DNA of 64,000 bases, taken from assembly GCA_050246635.1 (NCBI GenBank), contig JBFWVR010000005.1, forward strand, positions 403,874-467,873. The letters are read 5' to 3'. The notes beneath the pieces are model-generated. The model worked only from the letters and a program-made list of their open reading frames with translations. It was not told the DNA's origin and ran no database searches. The position numbers and the translations under genes are program-made. This stretch comes from JBFWVR01 sp050246635. Lineage in GTDB: Bacteria; Acidobacteriota; Vicinamibacteria; Vicinamibacterales; UBA2999. Position 1 is the first letter of the stretch; every line of letters starts with the position of its first letter. Below, in pieces: positions 45,387 to 55,386 of the stretch.

Positions 45387-46580
45387 TCAGGAATCCGCGG
45401 GTTCGCCGGCGGGTGGGCCGTTGGGGTCGTCTGGCGCCGCCGCCCCGGGCGGGCCGGCAATGGCCGGGGGCGCGGTGGCAAAGTGCAGGGTCCGCTGGGG
45501 GAAGGGGATGGAGATCTCCCGCCGGTCGAACTCCTTCTTCACGCGGCGGTTGAATTCGCGGCCGACCTCCCACTGCTTGAGCGGCACGCACTTAAGCCGC
45601 ACCTTCACGGTCACCTGCGAGGCGTCGAACGCGTCCACGCCCATCACCTCGAGCGGCTCCAGCATGCTCGGGGCGTATTTCGGGTCCTTGCGCATCTCCT
45701 CGGCGACGTCGTTCATGGCCGCCACCACGCGATCGGTGTCCTCGGCGTAGTCCACGCCCATGTTGATTACGTAGAACGAGAAGTCCTTCGTCAGGTTCGC
45801 CAGCGTGCTGATCGACCCGTTGGGGAACACGTGCACGGTACCCTGGAGGTCGCGGAGCACGATCGTGCGGAGGTTGATCTGCTCGACGACACCACCGGTG
45901 CCGTTGACCTGCGCGACGTCACCCACGCGCACCTGGTCCTCGACGATCATGAAGAAGCCCGAGATGATGTCCCGCACCAGCGTCTGGGCGCCGAAGCCGA
46001 CCGCGAGGCCGAGGATGCCGGCGCCGGTGAGCACCGGCGTGATGTCGACGTCCAGCTCACGCAGCACCACGAGCCCCGCGAGCGTCCAGATGAGCGTCCG
46101 CAGGCCCCCGCGCAGCAGGCCGGCGACCGTGGCGGCCCGCCGCTGCCGCTCGACCGCATCGATGCCGGCGCCGGTCGACAGGTCCCGCTGCAGGCGGTCG
46201 ACGACCGTGGCGATGACCCGGTTGATCAGGAACGCCAGGGCGACGATGACGGCAATCCGTACGCCGGTCTCGGCGGCCCAGGCGCCCAGGTCGCGCGAGT
46301 GCATGCCGACGTTCGTGTTCACGCCGGCGAGGTCGAGGGCGGGGAAGGCGAAGAGCGCCAGCGCGACGCCGAAGGAGACCAGCCGGATGATGCGCACCGT
46401 GCCGCGCACCATCGACTCGGTGATCGTGTCGTGCGTGTGGAGATGCCCGAAGAGCCGGCGCGCGATGCGCGCGACGAAGAACGAGACGGCCAGCGCCAGC
46501 GTGACGGCGACGCTGATCGCCAGCGTGATCTCGAGCCAGTTGTTGGGGAGGTGAACGGAGTTCTGGGCGGCGTCCTGCAT
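45387..46580 (-). CDS. Small-conductance mechanosensitive channel (MscS family)
   Basis: The 397-residue protein has four membrane helices. The last is the pore helix, with ITPVLTGAGILGLAVGFGAQTLVRDIISGFFMIVEDQ, the MscS signature. A beta domain follows (VRVGDVAQVNGTGGVVEQINLRTIVLRDLQGTVHVFPNG) and then an alpha/beta cytoplasmic cage. It ends in a Pro/Ala-rich tail. It releases solutes during hypo-osmotic shock. AGGAG precedes the ATG, and the gene is 14 bases after htrA, forming a stress-related group with hsp20. Confidence 0.92.
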   Translation of the reverse strand: MQDAAQNSVHLPNNWLEITLAISVAVTLALAVSFFVARIARRLFGHLHTHDTITESMVRGTVRIIRLVSFGVALALFAFPALDLAGVNTNVGMHSRDLGAWAAETGVRIAVIVALAFLINRVIATVVDRLQRDLSTGAGIDAVERQRRAATVAGLLRGGLRTLIWTLAGLVVLRELDVDITPVLTGAGILGLAVGFGAQTLVRDIISGFFMIVEDQVRVGDVAQVNGTGGVVEQINLRTIVLRDLQGTVHVFPNGSISTLANLTKDFSFYVINMGVDYAEDTDRVVAAMNDVAEEMRKDPKYAPSMLEPLEVMGVDAFDASQVTVKVRLKCVPLKQWEVGREFNRRVKKEFDRREISIPFPQRTLHFATAPPAIAGPPGAAAPDDPNGPPAGEPADS

Positions 46581-46594
46581 CGTCTCCTGGGGAT

Positions 46595-47815
<1,221 letters not shown>

Positions 47816-47884
47816 GGCTGTTGGTCCGAGCCGCCGGGCGGCTGCGCCCGGCGCACATCAACACCGTCCCGCGAGCCGGACGGG

Positions 47885-48286
47885 TCAGGTGACGGCGACG
47901 CGGCGCGGCGCCTGGCCCGTGGCCTTCGGCACCGTGATGGTGAGCACCCCGTCCCGGAGGTCGGCGGCAATGCCCTCCGCGTCCACCGTGGGGGGCAGCG
48001 CGAAGGTCCGCGCGAACTCGCCGTGGCCGCGTTCGACCTGGTGGTACTGCTCGCACGGCGCCCGCGAGTCCCGTCGCCCGTGCAGGGTGAGCCGCCCGTC
48101 GTGCAGCTCGATCCGGATCTGCTCGCGCGTCAGTCCCGGCAGTTCCGCCGTGATCAGGAAGGCGTCGGCCGTCTCGCAGAGATCGACGGCCGGCATCCAC
48201 CCCTGCGGCCCGCTCGAGGCCAGGCGCTCGAGGCGGTGCTGGATGGCGAGCATGTCGCGAATCGGGTCCCAGCGCGCGAATGCCAC
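47885..48286 (-). CDS. Small heat-shock protein (Hsp20/alpha-crystallin)
   Basis: The 133-residue protein has the short N-terminal arm MAFARWDPIRDMLAIQHRLERL, the alpha-crystallin domain from VDLCETADAFLITAELPGL to LRDGVLTITVPKA, and a brief C-terminal extension. The C-terminal IxI-type anchoring motif is weak (RRVAVT). It is an ATP-independent holdase and lies upstream of htrA with a 69-base gap on the same strand. It is divergent from efp; no CIRCE element was recognised. Confidence 0.9.
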   Translation of the reverse strand: MAFARWDPIRDMLAIQHRLERLASSGPQGWMPAVDLCETADAFLITAELPGLTREQIRIELHDGRLTLHGRRDSRAPCEQYHQVERGHGEFARTFALPPTVDAEGIAADLRDGVLTITVPKATGQAPRRVAVT

Positions 48287-48421
48287 GGGGAAATCGTAGC
48301 ACGATTGCCGGAAGCCGGGCCGTATGTGCTACGATCCGCAGGTTGTGCGCGCGGCCGTGGGCCCCTCCCGGGGATCCGCACCCTCCACCGCGCCGCGAGA
48401 CGCTCCCGATACAGAGGCACC

Positions 48422-48988
48422 ATGGCAGACACGCTCCAGGCGACCCGGCTCAAGAAGGGCATGATCATCAAGCTCGACAACGAGCTCGTCCGGATTCACG
48501 ACCTCATGCACGTCACGCCCGGCAACCTGCGCGGCTTCGTCCGCATGAAGGGCCGCAACCTCCGGACCCAGACCATGGTCGAGCAGAAGCTCCGGTCCGA
48601 AGACGTGCTCGAGCGCGCCGTGCTCGACGAGAAGGAGATGCAGTACCTGTACAACGACGGGGACGGCTATCACTTCATGGACACGACCACCTTCGAGCAG
48701 ATCCACATGACCGCCGACTCGCTCGGCGACGCGGTGGGCTACCTCAAGGCCGAGTCCACCATCAAGGTCGAGTTCTACGGCGAGGAGCCGGTCGGCGTCG
48801 AGCTGCCTCCGACGGTGGACCTCAAGGTCGTCGAGACCGTGCCCGCGATCAAGGGCGCCACGGCCAGCGCGCAGATGAAGCCGGCCACCCTCGAGACCGG
48901 GATCACCGTGCAGGTGCCGCCCTTCGTCGGCGAAGGGGAGATGATCAAGGTCAGCACGGACACCGGCGAGTACCTCTCCCGCGTCTAG
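48422..48988 (+). CDS. efp: Elongation factor P with a non-canonical tip
   Basis: The 188-residue protein has the three-domain EF-P layout: KOW-like start (LKKGMIIKLDNELVRIHDLMHV), middle OB domain (MQYLYNDGDGYHFMDTTTFEQI) and C-terminal OB domain (ASAQMKPATLETGITVQVPPFVGEGEMIKVSTDTGEYLSRV). EF-P relieves ribosome stalling at polyproline, which matters given the many Pro-rich proteins here. The domain I tip, normally PGKG or PGRG with a modified Lys/Arg, reads PGNLRG, placing Asn35 at the modified position. None of the known modification enzymes is in the window. The gene ends tail-to-tail with cydC, stop codons overlapping at CTAG. Confidence 0.95.
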   Translation: MADTLQATRLKKGMIIKLDNELVRIHDLMHVTPGNLRGFVRMKGRNLRTQTMVEQKLRSEDVLERAVLDEKEMQYLYNDGDGYHFMDTTTFEQIHMTADSLGDAVGYLKAESTIKVEFYGEEPVGVELPPTVDLKVVETVPAIKGATASAQMKPATLETGITVQVPPFVGEGEMIKVSTDTGEYLSRV

Positions 48989-50739
48989 CCACCCGCCCCG
49001 AACGCGCGCTCGTGCTCGAGCAGCCGCCGGAAGCGGCCGTCCGGCCTCGACACGAGCGCGTCGAACCCGCCCCGCTCCACCACCCGCCCTCCCTCCAGCA
49101 CCACGATCTCGTCGGCCGCCGCCAGCGCGTCGATCCGGTGGCTCACGAGCAACACCGCGCGGCGGCCCGCCAGGCGCCGCGCCTCGTCTGCAATCAGGCG
49201 GGCCGTCGCGGCATCCACCTGCGAGGCCGGTTCGTCCAGCAGCACGATGGGCGCGTTGCCGAGCAGGACGCGCGCCAGCGCCAGGCGTTGCCGCTCGCCG
49301 CCGGAGAGCGTCGCGCCCTGCTCGCCGATCCAGGTAGCCAGGCCGTCCGGCCACCCGGCCACCGTGTCACCGAGACCCGCCCGGCCCAGGGCGTCGAGCA
49401 AGGCGCGATCGTCGGCGCCGGGCTGCGCGAGGCGCAGGTTCTCCGCGAGCGTCCCGGTGAAGATATCGGTGCGCTGGGCCATCCAGCCGATCGACCGGCG
49501 CAACGTCGCCTCGTCCACATCGGTCAGGTACACGCCGTCGAGAAGGATCGTGCCGCCTGAGGGTTCGTAGAAGCGCAGGAGGAGTTGCACCAGCGTCGAC
49601 TTGCCGGAGCCGCTGTCCCCGGCCAGCCCGATGAGCCGCCCGGGTTCGAGGGTGAGGCTCACGCCGTCGAGCGCGACGGCCGCCGCGCCTGGATAGCGGA
49701 AGGCCAGGTCCCGGACGTCGAGGGTCGTGCCGGCGGGAGAGCCGCCGTCGTCGCTGGCCCCGACCACGCGGGCCAGGGGCGCGGCGGTTTCGCCCGGTGG
49801 TGGGAACAGCCGCAGGGCCGCCGCGCGCGTGGCGGCGAGCGATTGCGCCGCGCCGGGCAGCGGCGCCACCGCCTCGAACGCGGCCAGCGTGACCAGCGCG
49901 GCCACTGTCAACTGCACGCCCGACACGTCACCAGCGGCCACGGCCGGTGCCAGCCACGCGATCACGGCGACCGCTGAGAGGTCTGCGAGCGCCCCGGTTG
50001 CCGACGTGCCGAACGCGGTCGCGCGATCCGCCGCGGCCTGCGCGCGGCCCGCGCGTGCCGCCAGGGCCTCCACATGCGCGACGTGCCTCCCGGCCGCGCC
50101 GAACGCGAGCAGGTCGGCGGCACCCTGGACGCCGTCGACGAGGCTGGCCTGCAGGTCGGCGGTCGTCGCCACCCGCTCCGCCTCCGCGCGGTGCCCGAGT
50201 CGCCACGCGAGCGCTGGAAGCGCGACGCCGCCAAGGGCCAGCCCGGCACCGACAAGGAGCGCCGCGCCGGTGTCGATCGTGCCGACGATCCAGGTGGCAA
50301 GCAGTGTCACGGCGATGGCGGCCGTGAAGGGACCCGCCACCTGCAGGTACGCATGGTCGACGACATCGACGTCCGCCATCAGGCGCGTCAGGACATCACC
50401 ACTCGCGTGCCGCCGCCACAGGCCGGGCACCAGGGGCGCGAGGCCACGGAAGACACGGACCCGCAGCCGCGCCAGCAGCCGCAGCGTGGCGTCGTGTGAC
50501 ACGAGCCGCTCGGCGTAGCGCGCCACGCCACGGGCGATGCCGAAGAACCGCACCCCGACGATGGCCACCTGGAGGGCGGCGAGGGGGGGCTGCAGGGCCG
50601 CGGAGGCAATCAGCCAGCCTGACGTCCCCATGAGCGCCACCGACGCGGCGATGGTCAGTGCCATGAGCACGGCGCCCGCCGCCAGCCGGCGGGCGAGCGG
50701 CCGGGCGAGGCGCGCGAGCGCCAGCCAGGGGGCGCTCAT
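48985..50739 (-). CDS. cydC: Cytochrome bd biogenesis ABC exporter subunit CydC
   Basis: The 584-residue half-transporter has a six-helix membrane domain with SGWLIASAALQPPLAALQVAIVGVRFFGIARGVARYAERLVSHD, the CydC entry signature, and a C-terminal ATPase domain. The latter has Walker A GDSGSGKST, Q-loop, signature LSGGERQRLALARVLL and Walker B IVLLDEPASQVD. With CydD it exports glutathione/cysteine and is needed for cytochrome bd assembly. The ATG overlaps the cydD stop (ATGA). The longer frame upstream is antisense shadow. Confidence 0.9.
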   Translation of the reverse strand: MSAPWLALARLARPLARRLAAGAVLMALTIAASVALMGTSGWLIASAALQPPLAALQVAIVGVRFFGIARGVARYAERLVSHDATLRLLARLRVRVFRGLAPLVPGLWRRHASGDVLTRLMADVDVVDHAYLQVAGPFTAAIAVTLLATWIVGTIDTGAALLVGAGLALGGVALPALAWRLGHRAEAERVATTADLQASLVDGVQGAADLLAFGAAGRHVAHVEALAARAGRAQAAADRATAFGTSATGALADLSAVAVIAWLAPAVAAGDVSGVQLTVAALVTLAAFEAVAPLPGAAQSLAATRAAALRLFPPPGETAAPLARVVGASDDGGSPAGTTLDVRDLAFRYPGAAAVALDGVSLTLEPGRLIGLAGDSGSGKSTLVQLLLRFYEPSGGTILLDGVYLTDVDEATLRRSIGWMAQRTDIFTGTLAENLRLAQPGADDRALLDALGRAGLGDTVAGWPDGLATWIGEQGATLSGGERQRLALARVLLGNAPIVLLDEPASQVDAATARLIADEARRLAGRRAVLLVSHRIDALAAADEIVVLEGGRVVERGGFDALVSRPDGRFRRLLEHERAFGAGG

Positions 50740-52463
50740 GCGAGGCTCCCGGACGCGAGGCGAATCGTGCGGTCGGCGATCGCCAGCGGCGCCGCGCGAT
50801 GGGACACGAGCAGGACCGTCCGGCCGCGTCGCATCTCCGCAAGGCCCTCGAGGACCGCCGCCTCGGTGCTCGTGTCGAGCTCGGACGTCGGCTCGTCGAG
50901 CAGGAGGATGGGGCAGTCCTTCAGGTACGCGCGGGCCAGCGAGAGGCGCTGGGCCTCGCCGCCCGAGAGACCGGCGCCCCCTTCGCCGAGCGGGGTGTCG
51001 AGGCCCTCCGGCAGGGCCGAGACGACACGGTCGAAGGCCGAGCAGGCCAGTGCCCGGGTGAGCGCCGCACCGGACGCGTGGGGGGCACCGAGCCGGAGGT
51101 TGTCGCGAATGGTGCCGTGGAACAGGTGCGGCCGTTGCGGGGCCCAGGCCACGGCCGTGCGCCAGGCGTCCGGCGGCAGTGCCGCGAGCGGCGTGTCGTC
51201 CACGAGGATGCGGCCGGCGGAGGCGTCCGTGAAACGCAGGAGCAGCGCCAGCAGCGTGCTCTTGCCGGACCCGGACGCGCCAGCGATGCCGAGGCATTCG
51301 CCGGGGGCGATCTCGAACGACACATCCGCCAGCGCCCGCCCCCGCCCACCGGGATACTCGACGCTGACGCGATCGAAACGAATGCGGGGAGGGGCGTCAA
51401 GACGGGGAAGTGAGAAGGCAGAAGGCAGACGGCAGAAAGAGGCCCCCGCCTTCTGCGTGTCTCCTCGTTCACCGCCCTCCGGCAAAGCCGCGAGCTGCTT
51501 CTTTGCTTCCTGCCCGGCCATTCCCGCGTGGAACGACTGCCCGAGCGTACGCAGCGGACGGTAGAACTCCGGCGCGAGCAGCAGCACCGCCAGCGCCTCG
51601 GCGAAGGCGACGCGGCCATACAGCAGGCGCAAGCCGACCTCGACGGCGACAATCGCGGTGCCGAGCGTCGCCAGCAGCTCCAGCACCAGCGACGACAGGA
51701 ACCCCACCTTCAGCACATCCATCGTCAGGCGCCGGAACCGATCGGAGGCCTCGTGGAGGCGGCCCGCCTCGGCCTCCACGCGCCCGAACGCACGCAGCGT
51801 GACCAGCCCCTGCACCGCGTCGAGAAAGCGTGCGCCGAGCCGCGTCAGATCCACCCATTGCGCCGCGGTCCGCTCACGCGCGATGCCCCCGATGAGCCAC
51901 ATGAACAGCGGAATGAGCGGGCCCGTCACCCCGAGCACGACGCCTGACAACGGGTCGATCACGGTCACGGCAATCGCCACCGCCAGCGGGACGATCCCGG
52001 CCAGCACCCGGTGGACCTGGTAGCGGGCCACGTAGGCGTCGAGTGCGTCGACGCCTGCGGTCAACGTCGTGGCGAAGGCGCCGGTGCGTCCCTCGTCCAG
52101 GGCACGAGGGCCCGCGGCCAGGATGCCCGCCGCGCCCCGGACCCGTGCGCTCAACTTGAGCTGGATTGCCACCCGGCTGGCCGCGACGTCGCCGCTCCAC
52201 GCGAGGGCGCCACGCGCCAGCGCGATGGCAGCCAGGAGCGCGAGCCACGGCGCCGCGTCGGCCGGCGTCAGCCGGCCATCGAACAGGCCCGCGATGACGC
52301 GGGCGAGGAGGAAGGCAAGGGGAATGGCGAGCAGGCTCGCCACGGCCGCCAACGCGGTGGCAAGGCCTGGGATCTGGTGATCTCGTGATCTGGTGATCTG
52401 GTGATCTGATCGCAAGATCGGAAGATAGATCACCAGATACCTGACCACATCATCAGATCGCAA
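50736..52463 (-). CDS. cydD: Cytochrome bd biogenesis ABC exporter subunit CydD, repeat-altered
   Basis: The 575-residue half-transporter keeps the CydD features LDAYVARYQVHRVLAGIVPLAVAIAV, GPLIPLFMWLIGG and LLAPEFYRPLRTLGQSFHAGMAGQEA. Its ATPase has GASGSGKST and LSGGEAQRLSLARAYL. The first about 32 residues (including RSDHQITRSRDHQIPG) are encoded by an intergenic 8-base repeat, and no ribosome-binding site precedes the ATG. A GTG or TTG about 35-40 codons in could be the real start. A second repeat-like insertion encodes residues about 328-352 between the membrane and ATPase domains. Whether it is fully functional is uncertain, but the frame is intact. Confidence 0.85.
   Translation of the reverse strand: MRSDDVVRYLVIYLPILRSDHQITRSRDHQIPGLATALAAVASLLAIPLAFLLARVIAGLFDGRLTPADAAPWLALLAAIALARGALAWSGDVAASRVAIQLKLSARVRGAAGILAAGPRALDEGRTGAFATTLTAGVDALDAYVARYQVHRVLAGIVPLAVAIAVTVIDPLSGVVLGVTGPLIPLFMWLIGGIARERTAAQWVDLTRLGARFLDAVQGLVTLRAFGRVEAEAGRLHEASDRFRRLTMDVLKVGFLSSLVLELLATLGTAIVAVEVGLRLLYGRVAFAEALAVLLLAPEFYRPLRTLGQSFHAGMAGQEAKKQLAALPEGGERGDTQKAGASFCRLPSAFSLPRLDAPPRIRFDRVSVEYPGGRGRALADVSFEIAPGECLGIAGASGSGKSTLLALLLRFTDASAGRILVDDTPLAALPPDAWRTAVAWAPQRPHLFHGTIRDNLRLGAPHASGAALTRALACSAFDRVVSALPEGLDTPLGEGGAGLSGGEAQRLSLARAYLKDCPILLLDEPTSELDTSTEAAVLEGLAEMRRGRTVLLVSHRAAPLAIADRTIRLASGSLA
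51405..51480. repeat. AGAAGGC-type interspersed repeat inside cydD
   Basis: The plus strand has GAGAAGGCAGAAGGCAGAC, a CGGCAGAAAG unit, then the inverse GCCTTCTGC at about 51446. The arms GCAGAAGGC and GCCTTCTGC can pair. It codes for the linker (GDTQKAGASFCRLPSAFSLPRLD) between the CydD domains. Confidence 0.6.
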
Positions 52464-52516
52464 GTCCAGATCGCCAGATCACCCGCTCAGCCGATCACCA
52501 CATGTCGCGATCTATC
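52370..52516. repeat. 8-base GATCTGGT tandem repeat, copy A
   Basis: On the plus strand units GATCTGGT, GATCTCGT, GATCTGGT, GATCTGGT and GATCTGAT follow each other from 52371, then inverted forms (GATCACCAG, GATCGCCAG) continue to about 52500. The two orientations can pair. The array covers the 5' end of cydD and reaches the stop of the 53-residue gene. Confidence 0.8.
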
Positions 52517-52673
52517 TGTGGCTCTTGCTGATGATCCGGATCATCTTCAGGTTGATCCACACGAACCGCCAGACCTGCCAGGGCAGGAACGTGCGCCAGA
52601 AGCGGGTTCCGCCGGTGGGCAGGGTCGCGTAGGTGTGTTCCAGCGGCCGGAGCCGCTCGGTGCCGTCGGCCAT
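52512..52673 (-). CDS. 53-residue basic protein downstream of the SQR-like gene
   Basis: An ATG 4 bases after the SQR-like stop opens a 53-residue frame. The N-terminal part is polar (MADGTERLRPLEHTYATLPTGG), followed by FWRTFLPWQVWRFVWINLKM and a basic end (ISKSHR). The Trp-rich amphipathic helix suggests membrane-surface association. Position and tight spacing suggest a partner or membrane tether of the flavoprotein. No known family was recognised. Confidence 0.65.
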   Translation of the reverse strand: MADGTERLRPLEHTYATLPTGGTRFWRTFLPWQVWRFVWINLKMIRIISKSHR

Positions 52674-52677
52674 GGCG

Positions 52678-54132
52678 TCACTCCGGGATGAGGCTCCACC
52701 CCGGGCGGAGCCGCGCCTTGTGGAGGAACAGGTGGTGGAGAACGATCTTGATCCAGTGGCCGGCCAGCCCGATCTCCCCGAAGGTGTAGTCGAGGTCGCG
52801 GCCGTACGGCGGGTACTTCTCGTAGTCCGGCACGATCGGGAAGACGGTCATCGAGACCGCGGTGCCGGTGAACGGGTTCGCGCCGGCCGAGGCCACGCAC
52901 GCGGCCCCCATCTCGGCCATCGAGGCCGTGTGGGTGGGGGAGGGGGCGCCGCCGACCATGTCGGTGATGCTGTGGGCGACGGCCTTGCCGATCATGGCGG
53001 AGGGCATGCCCGTCCGTGGGGGCGCGGGGGCGACCGGCGCGCCGCTCGGTGCCTTGCGCGGCTCCGAGATCGCGTGGGGCGGGGCGAAGGCGATGCCGGC
53101 GGCGAACAGGTTGCCGAACCGCGGGTTCTGGTAGCTGCGCGGCCAGTCGCGCGCGGACCACTCGGCATACGGGCGGACCGTGTAGTCCGCGTCGACCCGC
53201 ATGAACCCGTTCGGCGCGAAGACGTCCCCCGTGATGTCCGCGCCCGTCCGGTCCACCGCGGACAGGCCCACGCCGGTGAAGGGCGGCAGCAGCATCGCGA
53301 AGTCGAAGCGCTCCTCGCCGCGCACGCCGTCGAGCGTCTCGTAGTGGCAGAGGCCCGGCTCCACACCGGCCACGTGCGCGCGTGTGATCCAGTTCAGCCC
53401 GCGTTCGGCGAACAGCGACTCCGCGAAGATCTTGCTCGGCGTCACGTAGCCGCCGCGCCGCAGGTGGATGCCCCCCATGCCGAAGTCGCCGAGCTCATAC
53501 TCGTTGGAGATCCAGGTGATGTCGGCCAGCTCGCGGACGCCGCGGGCCCGCAGCTCGAACTCGAGGTTCACGATGTACTCGAAGGCCGCGCCCTGGCAGG
53601 TGCAGGCGCCATGGCCGGTGCCGACGAGGAACCGCTGGCGCTCGCCACGCCGCATGCGCGCGACGGCCTCGTCCAGCGCCTTAGCGGTCTCGGCCGCGTG
53701 CGACTCGGTGCACACCGAGAGGCTGTGCCCGCCGGGCCCGAGGCCCGGCGTGGCGGCGAAGTTCAGCTTCGGCCCCGTGGCGTTGACGAGGAAGTCGTAG
53801 CGGACCTGCTCGAGCTCGCCCGCGTGCCCCGGCCGCGTCGACTCCGCCTCCACGAAGGGCGTGGGATCCTCCATGTTCCCTTCGGGATGCACCCGTGTCG
53901 CGCGCGCCTGCAGGAAGGTGATGCCCGCGCGCTCGTACACCGGTGCCAGCGGGAAGGTCACCTGCCTCGGCGTCATCAGGCCGACGCCCACCCAGATGTT
54001 CGACGGGATCCAGTTGTAGGACGGCTGCGGCGAGATCACCACGACTTCGTCGCGGCGGGGCAGCCACTTGCGCAGGAACGCGGCCGCGGTGTGGCCCGAC
54101 ACCCCGGCCCCGAGCACGACGACGCGAGCCAT
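52678..54132 (-). CDS. Sulfide:quinone oxidoreductase-like flavoprotein
   Basis: The 484-residue protein has the FAD motif VVVLGAGVSGHTAAAFL (5-21), the quinone-site-like FVVISPQPSYNWIPSN region, and Cys141 (SVCTESHA) and Cys177/Cys179 (GHGACTCQGAAFEY) as candidate redox cysteines. An NxG segment (FLVNATGPKLNF) and a C-terminal amphipathic end (GHWIKIVLHHLFLHKARLRPGW) suit a monotopic membrane enzyme. This fits the SQR/FCSD family, which oxidises sulfide and reduces quinone. GGAAGGAG precedes the ATG by 6 bases. Lying between cydAB and cydDC, it could feed electrons to cytochrome bd, an oxidase that resists sulfide. Confidence 0.8.
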   Translation of the reverse strand: MARVVVLGAGVSGHTAAAFLRKWLPRRDEVVVISPQPSYNWIPSNIWVGVGLMTPRQVTFPLAPVYERAGITFLQARATRVHPEGNMEDPTPFVEAESTRPGHAGELEQVRYDFLVNATGPKLNFAATPGLGPGGHSLSVCTESHAAETAKALDEAVARMRRGERQRFLVGTGHGACTCQGAAFEYIVNLEFELRARGVRELADITWISNEYELGDFGMGGIHLRRGGYVTPSKIFAESLFAERGLNWITRAHVAGVEPGLCHYETLDGVRGEERFDFAMLLPPFTGVGLSAVDRTGADITGDVFAPNGFMRVDADYTVRPYAEWSARDWPRSYQNPRFGNLFAAGIAFAPPHAISEPRKAPSGAPVAPAPPRTGMPSAMIGKAVAHSITDMVGGAPSPTHTASMAEMGAACVASAGANPFTGTAVSMTVFPIVPDYEKYPPYGRDLDYTFGEIGLAGHWIKIVLHHLFLHKARLRPGWSLIPE

Positions 54133-54259
54133 GGAGGACTCCTTCCGGCGGCCCACCCTCACGGTCCCGCAGCCGCCGCGCATTGGACGAAGACGCCGGA
54201 CGAACGACTCCTGCCGGGAATAGATGCGACGGCGCGGCGTTTGGTCACACCGCGCCGTC

Positions 54260-54357
54260 AGGTCACCAGATCGATCACCTGATAGATCCCCAGACCCGCC
54301 GATCGCGAGATCAAATCACCAAATCACCAGATCACGAGATCACGAGATCACGAGATT
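54260..54357. repeat. 8-base ATCACCAG tandem repeat, copy B
   Basis: Units ATCACCAA, ATCACCAG and three ATCACGAG lie in tandem near 54315-54350, with degenerate units from 54260. It is the same family as copies A and C in the opposite orientation. It fills the gap between cydB and the SQR-like gene. Confidence 0.8.
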
Positions 54358-55374
54358 TCAATATTCAAGCTTCGTATCTGCCGTAATCCGGTGCCGGAAC
54401 ACCCAGTACGTCCACCCCTGGTAGGCCAGCACCAACGGCACGAAGAGCCCGGCCACGATGGTCATCACCATCAGGGTGTAGGGGGTGGACGAGGCGTTGT
54501 AAATCGTCAGGCTCCAGTCCGGGTTCAGGCTCGACACCATCACCCGCGGGAACAGCGCCATGAAGATCGTGATCGTCGACAGCGCGATGCCGAGCGCGGT
54601 CATCGTGAAGGCCCACCCCATGCGCGAGCGGTGGACGAACCAGCCGGCCGCCAGCATGGCGCCGAGCGCCAGCAGCGGCACGATCCCCGGGTTGATGCCG
54701 AAGCGCTGGAACGCATCGGTCCAGACGTAGGTCAGGATGACGAAGAGGTAGACGAAGAAGGTCGCCACCGGCCCGACGCGGCGCGCCGCGGCCAGCGCGC
54801 GGCTCCGGATCGGGTCGACGCTCTTCAGGTTGAGGAAGATCGCGCCGTGCGTGATGAACACGGTCAGCGAGGCGAGCCCCGTGAGCAGCGCGTAGGGATT
54901 CAGCAGGTTGAAGAAGCCGCCGACGTAGTGGTGGTTGGCGTCGATCGGCACGCCCTTCAGGATGTTGCCGAGCGCGACCCCCCACAGCAGGGCGGGCACC
55001 GCGCTGCCGAAGAAGATCATCCAGTCGCACGCCGCGCGCCACCGGACATCGTCGTGCTTGCTGCGGAACTCGAAGGCCACGGCGCGCACGATCAGCGCGA
55101 CGAGCATGAGGAACAGGGCGAGGTAGAAGCCGCTGAAGAGCGTCGCGTACCAGTGCGGGAACGCCGCGAAGATGGCGCCGCCGGCCGTGAGGATCCACAC
55201 CTCGTTGCCGTCCCAGACCGGGCCGATCGTGTTGATGACCCGCCGCCGCTCCTCGTCCGTCCGGCCGAGGAATGGCAGCAGGATGCCGACGCCGTAGTCG
55301 AAGCCCTCGAGCACGAAGAAGCCGATGAAGAGGACCCCGACGAGCACGAACCAGAGCGTGTTCAGGTCGATCAT
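54358..55374 (-). CDS. cydB: Cytochrome bd oxidase subunit II
   Basis: The 338-residue protein has about nine membrane helices with LWFVLVGVLFIGFFVLEGFDYGVGILLPFLGR, TIGPVWDGNEVWILTAGGAIFAAFPHWYATLFSGFYLALFL and EFRSKHDDVRW, all CydB signatures. The ATG at 55374 is preferred over a GTG at 55383 because GAGGAG lies 9 bases before it but directly abuts the GTG. The gene starts 12 bases after cydA. It ends at the edge of repeat copy B (TADTKLEY). Confidence 0.94.
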   Translation of the reverse strand: MIDLNTLWFVLVGVLFIGFFVLEGFDYGVGILLPFLGRTDEERRRVINTIGPVWDGNEVWILTAGGAIFAAFPHWYATLFSGFYLALFLMLVALIVRAVAFEFRSKHDDVRWRAACDWMIFFGSAVPALLWGVALGNILKGVPIDANHHYVGGFFNLLNPYALLTGLASLTVFITHGAIFLNLKSVDPIRSRALAAARRVGPVATFFVYLFVILTYVWTDAFQRFGINPGIVPLLALGAMLAAGWFVHRSRMGWAFTMTALGIALSTITIFMALFPRVMVSSLNPDWSLTIYNASSTPYTLMVMTIVAGLFVPLVLAYQGWTYWVFRHRITADTKLEY

Positions 55375-55386
55375 GGCGGTCACTCC

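Noticed and set aside
52370..52516. Replication origin (GATC-rich, AT-richer than surroundings)
   Set aside because: No DnaA boxes, no dnaA/dnaN neighbours, and the same repeat occurs in two other gaps.
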